From Bryobacter sp. (GTDB lineage Bacteria > Acidobacteriota > Terriglobia > Bryobacterales > Bryobacteraceae), in NCBI GenBank assembly GCA_022843625.1, contig JALHNH010000018.1, positions 81,435 to 131,092 on the forward strand: a stretch of DNA of 49,658 nt. The letters are read 5' to 3'. Under the pieces are notes generated by a model that had not been told where the DNA came from, did not search any database, and worked only from the letters and a program-made list of their open reading frames with translations. Positions within the stretch are counted from its first letter, which is position 1; each line of letters starts with the position of its first letter. The position numbers and the translations under genes were made by a program. Below are positions 35,473 through 44,495 of this stretch, one piece after another.

Positions 35473-36526
35473 ATTCCTCAAATTGAGCCAGGGTCAGGTC
35501 TGCGTGGTGTCTCGCCAATTCGAGCACCGCTTTTCGCCACCCATGCTCCTGGCTGAAGGCAATCAGCTCATCAATGTTTGCCGACCCTTGACGGCCACCC
35601 GAGCGGAGTTGAGACCATGCCATGACATTCGCCTCGGTGCGCAGCAGGGGCCCCAGTGCGGTCACGTTTTCCAGCCGGATTCGATCTTCGCGAGGAACGA
35701 GTTCCCGAAGGACGTAAGACTTTTCCCCAAGCTGTACGGGATACAAAAATGCAGGAGAGATCGCTTGCATCCGGCGCTGTATCTCAACAATGCGATGAGC
35801 TTCTGAAGGCCATTCGGGTTGAGGATGGTGCCGGGCAAGGATGCTGGCACGGGCCTCTTTGAGGTCCAGCAGAAAGTCGTCTTCTACCAGGAGGATGAAT
35901 CGGGAAACCCCCAGACTTCCGTTACCCGCAATCCGTCTTCCGGCACTGACAAGCCGGCTGAAATGAGACTTCAACATTTCAAAATCGCCCTCTTGCAGAG
36001 GGAGGGCAAATTGGCCATCGGTACGGATGCTGCGAGAACGTTTTTTCAAAACGGTACGGTGGTTCAGTTGGGCTTTGCGAGAACGGCCTTTGAGCGAATA
36101 AACGAGCTTGCGCACGCTGCCCGAAGAAGTGGCTCTTTCTACCCACCGGGACTTACCTGTGGCCAACTCTGCGGCATAGTCGTCGAGAAAGAACTCAGGA
36201 TTTGCTTGCACACCAGAGACGAGAATGCCTGTAAGCATGCGAACCAGTTCCCATGTGGCAGGTGCAAGAGCCGATTCGTCAAAATCGTTGTAATCGAAAT
36301 AGACGAGGCGATTGTCACCTTTGTAGACGCCAAAATTTTCTACGTGCGCATCGCCTGAAACCCACACCATCGGGGCTGGAGGCGGGTCAACCAAATCTTC
36401 ATAAAAGAGATGAGCCGAGCCACGAAAGAACGCACTTGGAGACGACCCCAGCAGCTTGTACTTAATCGCCAGGCGCGCAGGGTCGCGTCCCTGGTGAAAG
36501 TCGAGAATGCGCTCGACCGTATTCAT
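35453..36526 (-). CDS. DUF2252 family protein
   Basis: 357-residue protein of the uncharacterised DUF2252 family, whose members show a distant kinase-like (aminoglycoside phosphotransferase-like) pattern. Landmarks are KLLGSSPSAFFRGSAHLFYED, VWVSGDAHVENFGVYKG and VYFDYNDFDESALAP; GDAHVENFG resembles the H-x-D-x-x-x-x-N catalytic loop and FDYNDFDE the metal-binding loop of such kinases (inference). It is cytosolic, without a signal. It starts by a TGATG overlap with the FAH gene and is the last of three coupled minus-strand genes. Its last 20 bases overlap the end of the opposing glycosyltransferase-thioesterase gene. Confidence 0.85.
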   Translation of the reverse strand: MNTVERILDFHQGRDPARLAIKYKLLGSSPSAFFRGSAHLFYEDLVDPPPAPMVWVSGDAHVENFGVYKGDNRLVYFDYNDFDESALAPATWELVRMLTGILVSGVQANPEFFLDDYAAELATGKSRWVERATSSGSVRKLVYSLKGRSRKAQLNHRTVLKKRSRSIRTDGQFALPLQEGDFEMLKSHFSRLVSAGRRIAGNGSLGVSRFILLVEDDFLLDLKEARASILARHHPQPEWPSEAHRIVEIQRRMQAISPAFLYPVQLGEKSYVLRELVPREDRIRLENVTALGPLLRTEANVMAWSQLRSGGRQGSANIDELIAFSQEHGWRKAVLELARHHADLTLAQFEEFKAAGL

Positions 36527-37344
36527 CAGCCAGCCTTGATTGGGTTTCGCAGAATCCCGAGGCCTTCGATCTCCACCTCAACCGAATCGCCGGCAACCAT
36601 CCTCTTGGTAGCACCAGGAGTTCCAGTGTAGATAACGTCTCCAGGAGCAAGGGTTACGTACTTGGAGATGTAGCTGACGATAGTGGGGCAATCGAAGAGG
36701 AGATCACTGGTGAACTGCTTCTGGACAACTTCATTGTTGAGGCGAGTCTGGAGCAAGGCTTTTTCATAGGCTGCACCTTTGACGAGCATAGGGCCAAGTG
36801 GTCCGAAGGTATCGCTGCCTTTGGCGCGCCACCACTGCAAATCCTTTTGCGGGCCGTTTTGCCAGTCACGCTCGGATACGTCGTTGCCACAGGTAGCGCC
36901 GAAGATGGCAGCTTTGGCTTGTTCAACCGTGAGGTTGCGACCTCCGGTGGCCATCACAACGACAAGTTCGCCTTCGTAGTGGACGTTCTTGGCACCGGGC
37001 GGGATCAGAATTGGTTCTCCGGGAGCGATCAGGCAGGTGGTGGGTTTGTAGAAAATCTCCGGTTCTTTGGGGACAGCCCGGGTACCGATGTGGCTCTTGT
37101 AATTTAGACCAACGGCAAGTACTTTAGGCGGATCAGCGGGAGCAAGCAATGTTAGAGCCTTGAGTTGCTTCTTGCCTCCCATTGGCTTGCCTCCGAGATA
37201 AGGAGCATTGCTGAGAGGGATCACTTGATCGCCATCTACGCGGCCCCAGGAAATGCGGGAACCGTTTTGAAAGCGAACGAATCTTTCGATCGCCGAAGGA
37301 GCCGCGGCGGCGGCCATCATGGTGATGCTTTGTCTACGAGTCAT
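36526..37344 (-). CDS. Fumarylacetoacetate hydrolase-family protein with Tat-like leader
   Basis: 272-residue member of the FAH superfamily, which cleaves or isomerises C-C bonds of keto acids with a divalent metal. KVLAVGLNYKSHIGT opens the catalytic domain; the metal ligands lie in HYEGELVVVM and a downstream aspartate, with TCGNDVSERDWQ and YTGTPGAT also typical. Unusually the protein begins MTRRQSITMMAAAAAPSA, which looks like a twin-arginine leader and suggests export. Substrate cannot be deduced. It overlaps the M14 peptidase gene by 4 bases (ATGA) and DUF2252 by 1 base. Confidence 0.85.
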   Translation of the reverse strand: MTRRQSITMMAAAAAPSAIERFVRFQNGSRISWGRVDGDQVIPLSNAPYLGGKPMGGKKQLKALTLLAPADPPKVLAVGLNYKSHIGTRAVPKEPEIFYKPTTCLIAPGEPILIPPGAKNVHYEGELVVVMATGGRNLTVEQAKAAIFGATCGNDVSERDWQNGPQKDLQWWRAKGSDTFGPLGPMLVKGAAYEKALLQTRLNNEVVQKQFTSDLLFDCPTIVSYISKYVTLAPGDVIYTGTPGATKRMVAGDSVEVEIEGLGILRNPIKAG

Positions 37345-39821
37345 TGGATTTTCTCCGCGCTGGCGAGATAGAGTGCGTTAAGCACGAGTTTGAAAGTACC
37401 GTAGGGTTGGCCACGGAATTGGGGGCGGAAACCATAGAGCAGCACGCTGCCTTTGCCCATGCGGGCCTCAACAGCAATGGGTTTACCGAGCACAAGACGT
37501 TCTCCAGAAAGCCAACCGGAGGCAAGCAGGTCTTTACTGGCATAGCGGGCAATTACCTTCACCTCGCGGTTGCCGGTGTTGGCTTCCTTGAGAAGAGTGG
37601 ATTCAAAGGCCTGGCCGCCGGTGGTCATGGCAACTGCTTCAGCAGCCATGCCAAAAGCGACTGGATGCTTGGTGTCGACATTGATGCGGATCAGCGAACC
37701 CGGAGCATAGAATGCGTTGGGATTTACATCTTCATCCCGTCCCGCAGGAGGGCTTAAGAGCGCCTTCACTCCGATGTCGAAACTCTGGATAGGGAGCTGG
37801 GTGGCAGTATCGAAGGCAAGGAGAGTGCCGCCTGCTTTGACAAATTCTTCAAGAGCCACCAAACCCTTGTTGCCAATTCCACCTGTGAATTCGGGACGTT
37901 GTTGACCTTCTGTACGGTTGCCGGCTTCGCCCGCACGTGTGCCGTGAAGAATGCTTTGGGCGGCTTGCTGGGTAAGCAGGATTGCATCGTAGCGGGACTT
38001 GAGATTGCCCTTCTGGATTTCGTCGTTCTTGACTGCAGTGTAGGGGATCTGAAAGTTCTCCATCAGCCACATGGTCCAGCCTGCATCCATGTTGGCGGTA
38101 TGTGGCTCATAGATCGCAACTCGCGGAGTTTTCAGCTTGTAGGTGGCACCGTTTTGGGTGGTCGACATGTCACCGGTAGAAGACCAGAAGACTGGGCTAC
38201 CCTGCTTGAGCGTAGAGGCGATTTTGAGAAAACTGGCGGAATCGGAATGACTCCAGGTAGGCTCCGGGAACTGAACCTGATCGACCTTGCTCAATGTGGC
38301 AGTCGATGGGAGGGGGGCTTCGAGCTTGTCGACATGCACGCCCATCTGGTAGCTGAGAGTCCAACCGGCAAGGTCATAAGGGCGCTTGGTGGGTCCGGTC
38401 TGGCCGGAGCGAAGTTCAGGATACTTTTGCGGCTCCATCAAGTCCACAAGGTAGCCGCGAAACGCCTGCTGGGCCTTGAGAACGTAGCTGCCTTCAGGGT
38501 AAGTCTGGAAGTTGTGGGTGATCGTTTGATTCAGGCGGTGCACCTCGATACCAGCCTTCTGGAGACGGTCTACGAGCCCGGCAGCGGCATGAGGGTCAGT
38601 TTGGGTAGCAGGAACAATGTAGCCATAAAATGATTTATCTTCGATATTCTTGTTGGCCAGTTCCCAGGCTTTCATGAGGAAGTGGTGGCTGCGCAAAGCG
38701 GCGAGATCCATGATGCCCCAGTCGGCGGTGAGCATGTAGTCCATCGCGTCGCGTAGGGCCCAGCGGCCACCCTGCCAGGGGAGCGGATAGAAGACGGTTG
38801 GAAATTTGGTTGGGATACCGTTGGGGAAGCGCTCGCCCAACTCGGCGGGCTTATAGTCATGTGGAGTGGCATAGCCGAAACCTGCGGTTTCGGTAAGGAT
38901 GCCGTGCATGTTGTGGAAAGCGGGTACGGTGCGGAGGCCCCCATTCCACCAAGCGTCAAAGCCCATGTAGGAGACCACACCAGCTTTGTTTTCGCGCAGG
39001 AAGCGCTCCCGCATGGCAGTGCCGATCAGGTTGATGCCCTCCATCACTGAGCTGGGGATGTTGGGGTTGAGCGGCTCGGCATAAGGCGGAATGAAGATGC
39101 GAGCAGGGTAAGGAGCGATCTGGTGCTGGTTGTAGACAATCTGCGGGAAAAATTCCTGGAAGAGTTGTTTGGTGAGGTTGCGGGTCTCGGGGAGATTGAG
39201 CATGAACCAGTCGCGATTGTTATCGTGGCCGGCGTGCTTTTGATAGAGAAAGGGAATCGGTGCCATCTCGTAGGGTGTGCCTACGTTCTTGCGGTACCAA
39301 TGGCTCACCATCGTCATGCCATCAGGATTGGTACAAGGCACCTGAACGAGAATGACTTTGTCGCGGATGCGGCGGGTTTCTTCAGATTCATCGGTGATGA
39401 ATTTGTAGGCGAGATCTGGTGAGTGCTGGGCCGGCGCGACCTCTGTTGCGTGCATCGAGGAATCGATCCAGACGAAGACTTTCCCGTCTTTTGCGATTGT
39501 CTCGGCTTCTGCTTTGGTAGCTTGCCCCAGGGCGAGTTTGCGGTTCATCTCTTTGTACTTGTCGAGATTGCGGAGATTCTCTTCGCTGGAAAGAAGCGCG
39601 ACGTAGTGTGGGCGACCTTCGCTGGTCTTGCCGATCTCGATCAGTTTGATGCGTTCGGAAGACTTTGCAAGGGCCTGGAAGTACTTTGCGAGTTCCTCAT
39701 AGTCCATTAGTTTGAAGTCGGTTCCGGGCTTATAGCCGAGAATCTCTTCGGGTCTGGGCGGTGCGGCCATCGCGAGGGAAAGCGCGCTAGTCACGAAAAC
39801 GAAAAGCAGTCTGTGCAACAT
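37341..39821 (-). CDS. Exported M14-family zinc carboxypeptidase
   Basis: 826-residue exported peptidase. A signal peptide (LHRLLFVFVTSALSLAMA) precedes an M14 domain (about 25-400). The zinc site is visible as SMHATEVAPA (H-x-x-E), with DNNRDWF and YNQHQIAPYPAR (third ligand histidine) further on, and ETAGFGYATP as a likely catalytic glutamate segment. The C-terminal half (from about 560) contains a class-I amidotransferase-like domain (RVAIYEPHTANMDAGW, YDAILLTQQ) often seen in large M14 proteins. It would trim peptides or cell-wall material in the periplasm or outside. It is the first gene of a three-gene coupled unit and diverges from AguB with only 10 bases between starts. Confidence 0.87.
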   Translation of the reverse strand: MLHRLLFVFVTSALSLAMAAPPRPEEILGYKPGTDFKLMDYEELAKYFQALAKSSERIKLIEIGKTSEGRPHYVALLSSEENLRNLDKYKEMNRKLALGQATKAEAETIAKDGKVFVWIDSSMHATEVAPAQHSPDLAYKFITDESEETRRIRDKVILVQVPCTNPDGMTMVSHWYRKNVGTPYEMAPIPFLYQKHAGHDNNRDWFMLNLPETRNLTKQLFQEFFPQIVYNQHQIAPYPARIFIPPYAEPLNPNIPSSVMEGINLIGTAMRERFLRENKAGVVSYMGFDAWWNGGLRTVPAFHNMHGILTETAGFGYATPHDYKPAELGERFPNGIPTKFPTVFYPLPWQGGRWALRDAMDYMLTADWGIMDLAALRSHHFLMKAWELANKNIEDKSFYGYIVPATQTDPHAAAGLVDRLQKAGIEVHRLNQTITHNFQTYPEGSYVLKAQQAFRGYLVDLMEPQKYPELRSGQTGPTKRPYDLAGWTLSYQMGVHVDKLEAPLPSTATLSKVDQVQFPEPTWSHSDSASFLKIASTLKQGSPVFWSSTGDMSTTQNGATYKLKTPRVAIYEPHTANMDAGWTMWLMENFQIPYTAVKNDEIQKGNLKSRYDAILLTQQAAQSILHGTRAGEAGNRTEGQQRPEFTGGIGNKGLVALEEFVKAGGTLLAFDTATQLPIQSFDIGVKALLSPPAGRDEDVNPNAFYAPGSLIRINVDTKHPVAFGMAAEAVAMTTGGQAFESTLLKEANTGNREVKVIARYASKDLLASGWLSGERLVLGKPIAVEARMGKGSVLLYGFRPQFRGQPYGTFKLVLNALYLASAEKIQ

Positions 39822-39831
39822 AGAAGCGATA

Positions 39832-40728
39832 ATGATATCAACGATGGCAAGCTTGAAGCCCTTCCGCGTCGGACTGGTTCAGACCTCCTGCACAACCGAC
39901 CCCCAAGAAAACCTAGACAAAGCGATTGTGAAAATTCGCGAAGCCGCAGCCGCTGGAGGCCAGATTATCTGCCTTCAGGAGTTGTTTCGCAGCCAGTATT
40001 TCTGTCGCGAAGAGAAAGCGGATCTGTTTGATCTAGCTGAAGAGATTCCAGGCCCCTCGACGCAGGAGATTGGCAAGATTGCCAAAGAACTTGGTGTTGT
40101 AGTGGTGGCAAGCCTTTTCGAAAAGAGAGCAACCGGGCTCTATCACAACACCGCTGCCATTATTGGCGCCGATGGATCGCTGCAGGGAATCTTCCGCAAG
40201 ATGCATATCCCGGACGACCCTCTCTTTTATGAAAAGTTCTATTTCACCCCGGGCGATCTGGGCTTTTTGAACTTTGACACCGCCTTTGGACGGATTGGCG
40301 TGCTGGTGTGTTGGGATCAGTGGTATCCAGAAGCGGCACGGCTAACGGCGATGCAAGGGGCGAATGTATTGTTCTACCCGACTGCTATCGGGTGGCATCC
40401 TCACGAGAAGGAGCAATACGGACCTTCACAACTGGATGCCTGGCGTACGATCCAGCGTTCTCATGCGATCGCAAACGGGATCTACGTTTGCGCAGTGAAC
40501 CGTGTGGGGTTTGAAGGCACGCCCGACGCCGGCCTTGAATTCTGGGGCAATTCTTTTGTTGCCGATCCATTCGGTGTTGTTGTGGCTGAAGCCTCGCACG
40601 ACAAAGAAGAGAATCTGATTGTCGAATGTGACCCGGCAAGGATGGAAGAGGTACGGCGCAACTGGCCGTTCTTCCGTGACCGGCGTATCGACCACTATGG
40701 TGGACTGACGCAGAGGTGGGCGAAGTAA
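39832..40728 (+). CDS. aguB: N-carbamoylputrescine amidase
   Basis: 298-residue nitrilase-family enzyme that hydrolyses N-carbamoylputrescine to putrescine, CO2 and ammonia in the cytosol. The Glu-Lys-Cys triad is visible: CLQELFRSQYF (Glu), FRKMHIPDDPLFYEKFYFTP (Lys) and GVLVCWDQWYPEAARL (Cys). These flanking sequences are characteristic of AguB rather than other nitrilases. ATG at 39844 is an alternative start, four codons in; a GATAAT hexamer at 39828-39833 would place RNA initiation close to that ATG. Agmatine deiminase follows through a TAATG overlap, so the two enzymes form the agmatine-to-putrescine pathway. Confidence 0.93.
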   Translation: MISTMASLKPFRVGLVQTSCTTDPQENLDKAIVKIREAAAAGGQIICLQELFRSQYFCREEKADLFDLAEEIPGPSTQEIGKIAKELGVVVVASLFEKRATGLYHNTAAIIGADGSLQGIFRKMHIPDDPLFYEKFYFTPGDLGFLNFDTAFGRIGVLVCWDQWYPEAARLTAMQGANVLFYPTAIGWHPHEKEQYGPSQLDAWRTIQRSHAIANGIYVCAVNRVGFEGTPDAGLEFWGNSFVADPFGVVVAEASHDKEENLIVECDPARMEEVRRNWPFFRDRRIDHYGGLTQRWAK

Positions 40729-41759
40729 TGGCCTTGAGGATGCCAGCGGAGTGGGCTCCGCACGCAGCAACCTGGCTGGGATGGCCACACGAGAAGTCCG
40801 ACTGGCCCGGCAAATTTGCGCCCATCCCCTGGCTCTATGGCGATATTGTGCGGCATCTGTCTCAGGTGGAGCGAGTTCGCATTCTGGTAGAGAGCGAAGA
40901 TGCCCGCGAGGCGGTAAAGAAGATCCTCAAGAAGAGCCACGCAGAAATGGCAGCGGTGGACTTCTTCGTTTGCCCGACAGACCGAAGCTGGGTACGGGAC
41001 ACGATGGCCATTTTTGTTCACAATAGCCGCGGCAAGATTGAAGCAACCGACTGGGAATTTAATGCCTGGGCGAAGTATCCGAATTTCTCCCGGGACAATG
41101 CTGTGCCTCAATTTGTTGCTTCAGAACTTGGAGCAAAACGACACGAAGCGGTTTGGAAGAAGCGAAAGGTCGTGCTCGAAGGTGGGTCCATCGAAGTCAA
41201 TGGCAAGGGCCTGATGTTGACCACCGAAGAGTGCCTGTTGAGCGATGTACAGGCGAGGAACCCGGGTCTGGATCGAAGCGAGATCGAAGCAATCTTCGCG
41301 AAGTATCTCGGGATTGAGCGGACACTCTGGCTCAAGCACGGAATCGTAGGCGACGATACGCATGGTCATATCGACGATCTGGCCCGGTTTACCGATGAGC
41401 GCACCATCGTCATCGTCGAAGAGAAAGATAAGAGCGATGCCAACCATGAACCGCTGAAAGAGAACATCTCACTACTCAAGAAGATAGCGAATGACATGCG
41501 AGTGGTGACACTGCCCATGCCGGAACCGGTGTGGTTTGATGGGCAACGTCTCCCAGCGAGCTACGCGAATTTCTACATTGCCAACGGTATCGTACTGGCA
41601 CCAGTTTTCAATGATGCAAACGACCGGGAAGCACTGAATACGCTTGCAAAGCTCTTTCCCAGCAGGAAAATCGTTCCGATCTATTGTCGAGACCTCGTAT
41701 TGGGCCTGGGTACGCTGCACTGCATGACGCAGCAAGAACCTCTTATAATTAAGGTTTAG
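40728..41759 (+). CDS. aguA: Agmatine deiminase
   Basis: 343-residue cytosolic enzyme that converts agmatine to N-carbamoylputrescine and ammonia. Landmarks are RMPAEWAPHAATWLGWPH, SWVRDTMAIFV, VLEGGSIEVNGKG, DDTHGHIDDLARF and the catalytic cysteine C332 in LGTLHCMTQQEP. I chose ATG 40728, which overlaps the AguB stop as TAATG; an in-frame GTG at 40716 inside aguB is less likely. Together with AguB it makes putrescine from arginine-derived agmatine; arginine decarboxylase is not in the window. Confidence 0.94.
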   Translation: MALRMPAEWAPHAATWLGWPHEKSDWPGKFAPIPWLYGDIVRHLSQVERVRILVESEDAREAVKKILKKSHAEMAAVDFFVCPTDRSWVRDTMAIFVHNSRGKIEATDWEFNAWAKYPNFSRDNAVPQFVASELGAKRHEAVWKKRKVVLEGGSIEVNGKGLMLTTEECLLSDVQARNPGLDRSEIEAIFAKYLGIERTLWLKHGIVGDDTHGHIDDLARFTDERTIVIVEEKDKSDANHEPLKENISLLKKIANDMRVVTLPMPEPVWFDGQRLPASYANFYIANGIVLAPVFNDANDREALNTLAKLFPSRKIVPIYCRDLVLGLGTLHCMTQQEPLIIKV

Positions 41760-41777
41760 TTCACAGGAAGTAAGAAG

Positions 41778-41960
41778 TTGTTACAGAAAAACCTTAGAGA
41801 AGAAGAAGCGGCAATGAAGAAGTTGATTCATGAGATCAACGAGATCGATGACGAGAAGAATAAAGTGGGACGCTATGTTCTCGCGATCTTTGCATTCGTC
41901 TTCATTCTGGCAAGTACGCTGCTGGCGGTTGTCATACTTGGCGGATCAGAGCGTCACTAG
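41778..41960 (+). CDS. Small single-pass membrane protein, unrecognised
   Basis: 60-residue product if started at TTG 41778 (AGGAAG 7 bases upstream) or 48 residues from ATG 41814. A charged N-terminal half (EEEAAMKKLIHEINEIDDEK) is followed by one hydrophobic helix (VLAIFAFVFILASTLLAVVI) and a short tail. It follows aguA by 18 bases and could be co-transcribed, but no role is evident. Its TAG stop lies one base from the stop of the opposing pseudokinase gene. Size makes it uncertain, though the clear amphipathic-then-membrane layout supports a real protein. Confidence 0.55.
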   Translation: MLQKNLREEEAAMKKLIHEINEIDDEKNKVGRYVLAIFAFVFILASTLLAVVILGGSERH

Positions 41961-41961
41961 G

Positions 41962-44115
41962 CTAGCCTCTGCCAAGAAGCCTTGCTTTATTGAACTCTTC
42001 TTTGTCACGCGAATCTAAGCCATACGAACGATCCAGCTGTTGCCACTGGGCGATTGCTTCGCCCTGAATCTTTGATGCTTCTGGAGCTCTTTTAGCCGCC
42101 ACGAGTGCAGATGCATTGGTCGCCAATGCCCGCGCGAGCAGCCGTTGCAGGGATTGTTTGCTTCCCTGCTTCATTATGCTCTGGCGAGCCAGTTCAATTG
42201 CCCGGACTGAGTCTTCAACTGCCGGAACAGCATTGCCGGATTTCAAATGGAGCTTCGCCAGGTGGATCAGTGTGTCAGACTGACAGGTTCGCAGTTCCTG
42301 ATTGTTGACATCCCGCCCGGCGGCTTGCTCGAGAACGCGGCGAATTTCGACATAGATTTGAGCCGCCTTTGCCGATTGCTTTGCCAGCTCAAAAGCCTCA
42401 CCGAGGCCAAGCATAGATTGAGCAAAGCGGGCATAGTCACTGCCGAATCCAGCAGTGACTTTCTGAAGGCTCTGATAGTCTTTGCGATAAACCGACTCTG
42501 AGGGTGAGGTGCCAAGCTTCGATTCGTATTCCAGATTGGCCAGGGTGGTGTTGGCCAGAGCAGATGCGCGGATGTTTTCAATATTTGAAGAAGCTGCTTT
42601 CGCTGAGCGCTTTTGCCATTGCCGATTCACCTCGATTGCCTGTTTGTAGTTGCCATTGAGTGCCAGAAAATGGATGTGGGTTCTTGCAGTGAGCGCATAC
42701 TCCAGACTGATGCTGTCGGAAATTGGGCCACGATCGAGGACCATTGAGCTGAGTTCGAAAGCACGCTTGCTAGCTTCCAGTGCTTGCTTCGGTTGCGAAG
42801 CATTGGACTCAAGCTCCGACAACCCGACATAAGCCTGTGAAAGTACCCGCTGAAGATCAGGCTGATTTTGCGAATCTGCGTAAGTTGTATTCAGCAATGC
42901 CGCCGCGATCTGAAGGGGAGTTTTCTGAGTTTGTATAGGGGCCGAATTCTGGACCTGTACTGAACCAGGCTGGGAAGCACTAGTGTAGCTCTTGATTCCA
43001 ACGCCTGCGCTAGCAACCAGAACCAAACCCAAGGCAGCCGCAACCCAGCGATGATGGCCCTGTTGGAGAATGGCCTGAACAAAAGTTCCTTTAGGGGATA
43101 TTGCCTTTACTTCGACCTTGAGGTGCCTACCCTGCAGATAGTCGTCAAGCTCGATGACAATGGCTGCCAGGTTCGCAAAGCGCTCGCCTGGATTCTTGGC
43201 CAACATTTTCTGCAGGATTCGGTTTAACACATCGTCGAGACCGGCGATTCTCGATGGCTGCTTGTCAGATATTGCACTGGCTATCTCAACCAGAGACTCT
43301 TCGCGGTTTCCATAGGGCGGGAGACCAGAAAGCATCTGATAAAAAATCACTCCGAGTGAGTAGATATCACCAGATAGCTGGTCTGCTTGCCCCTTCAGCT
43401 TTTCAGGAGCGAAATAGAGAATTTCATTTGGAGCCATGTCAGGGTTTAGGACAAAACCCGGTTTGTTCGAAGCCAGAGCCAAAATGCGAGGAACGGCGAA
43501 ATCCGACATTCGGATGGATCCAGCCGCACCACACAGGATGTGACCAGGCTGAAGATTGCCATGGGCAATATTGCGGGCATGTGCACTCTCGACGTTTGTT
43601 AGAAGACTCCGAAACAGTTCCACGATGGAACGGGTGGTTAAGTCACGCGCAGCATCGAGAATCGGAGTTCCTGTGGCAAACTCTTTTACGATATAGGGGT
43701 GGTTGCAATAGTCTAGGCCCGCGTCATAGATTTGGCAGAGGCTTTCAGAAGACAGGGAGTCCACGCTCTTGAGAGCTTCGCGGAATTCCTGGATGGCCTG
43801 GCCTTCATCAAAAGCGATTCGACCGAGGTGAAGAATGGCCAAAGGATGGTTTGCATCATCGGCATTCTGAACGAGGAAGTCCGTAAAACCATCATGGGAG
43901 CCAAGGCAGCGTAAGGGTACCCAGCCGCCAATTTCGGCCGGAAAGTCCGTGGGGTCTACCGTAAGACCGGCAAGCTGAACCAAGCGGCTAGCCAGCGCAT
44001 GCATCTGTGCGTCATCTCCAAACCACTTGGCTAATTGGAGCTTCCGCTTGGCCGAAGGAAATGCCAACATGTCATCCAAAAGAGTCTCGATGTATTGCCA
44101 TTGCTTAGTAGTCAT
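41962..44115 (-). CDS. Membrane protein with degenerate Ser/Thr kinase domain (pseudokinase) and helical repeats
   Basis: 717-residue protein with the layout of acidobacterial Ser/Thr kinases: kinase-like domain (about 64-328), one membrane helix (about 357-376; WVAAALGLVLVASAGVGI) and a helical, TPR-like outer region (about 390-700). The kinase domain has lost key residues. The VAIK motif reads LAIL (95 is Leu, not Lys), the HRDLKPxN loop reads HGNLQPGH (185-192; catalytic Asp replaced by N187), and DFG reads DFA (205-207). The C-lobe is well kept (YFAPEKL, DIYSLGVIFYQMLSGLPPY, PGERF). It is therefore probably a binding or scaffold protein rather than an active kinase. The 380-base region before its start is rich in CTTAG motifs. 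Confidence 0.8.
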   Translation of the reverse strand: MTTKQWQYIETLLDDMLAFPSAKRKLQLAKWFGDDAQMHALASRLVQLAGLTVDPTDFPAEIGGWVPLRCLGSHDGFTDFLVQNADDANHPLAILHLGRIAFDEGQAIQEFREALKSVDSLSSESLCQIYDAGLDYCNHPYIVKEFATGTPILDAARDLTTRSIVELFRSLLTNVESAHARNIAHGNLQPGHILCGAAGSIRMSDFAVPRILALASNKPGFVLNPDMAPNEILYFAPEKLKGQADQLSGDIYSLGVIFYQMLSGLPPYGNREESLVEIASAISDKQPSRIAGLDDVLNRILQKMLAKNPGERFANLAAIVIELDDYLQGRHLKVEVKAISPKGTFVQAILQQGHHRWVAAALGLVLVASAGVGIKSYTSASQPGSVQVQNSAPIQTQKTPLQIAAALLNTTYADSQNQPDLQRVLSQAYVGLSELESNASQPKQALEASKRAFELSSMVLDRGPISDSISLEYALTARTHIHFLALNGNYKQAIEVNRQWQKRSAKAASSNIENIRASALANTTLANLEYESKLGTSPSESVYRKDYQSLQKVTAGFGSDYARFAQSMLGLGEAFELAKQSAKAAQIYVEIRRVLEQAAGRDVNNQELRTCQSDTLIHLAKLHLKSGNAVPAVEDSVRAIELARQSIMKQGSKQSLQRLLARALATNASALVAAKRAPEASKIQGEAIAQWQQLDRSYGLDSRDKEEFNKARLLGRG

Positions 44116-44495
44116 TAAGTGAATATTCCGCCTTGTCTTAGGATCGAGTTTAAGGTCAAAGGCATTTTCACGTGAGAGGGTGTTTGCTTAGGTGATACCG
44201 CAAAACACCTTAGCCCAGTCTTTGTAGTACTGGGACTTGAGATAGATTTGCGATAGGGCGGTGCTCACAGCTTGAATCAAAAAGTGAAGTTATCTCTATT
44301 GCTGACTATGTTTTACGTTTGTACTACAGATAACTCGTCACTTTGATCAGAGTGAACCTAGAACTACTCCGGCCCGAGTACTGGGGATTCGAGCGAGCCT
44401 AAGGACTGGCCAAACGAGTACTTAGAGCCTTAGAGGGCATTCTAAGGTGTGATCGCAAGAATGGCTGGCGCAGTGAGACCAGTTATAATCAGATC
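44116..44495. other. Noncoding divergent region with clustered CTTAG/CTAAG motifs
   Basis: 380 bases between divergent starts with no gene I can support. It holds seven CTTAG or CTAAG pentamers (44137, 44187, 44209, 44399, 44421, 44429, 44442), three palindromic AGTACT sites (44226, 44377, 44417), and the imperfect repeat AGTACTGGG...GAG at 44226-44241 and 44377-44393. The motifs form two groups, one near each flanking gene start, as expected for control of both. Confidence 0.5.
44484..44489 (+). promoter_or_regulatory. Consensus -10 box just before an ATG (possible leaderless transcript)
   Basis: TATAAT ends six bases before the ATG at 44496. With normal spacing RNA would start at or next to the ATG, and no ribosome site is present between them. 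The -35 region is weak, so an activator binding the CTAAG cluster upstream could be needed (inference). Confidence 0.45.
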
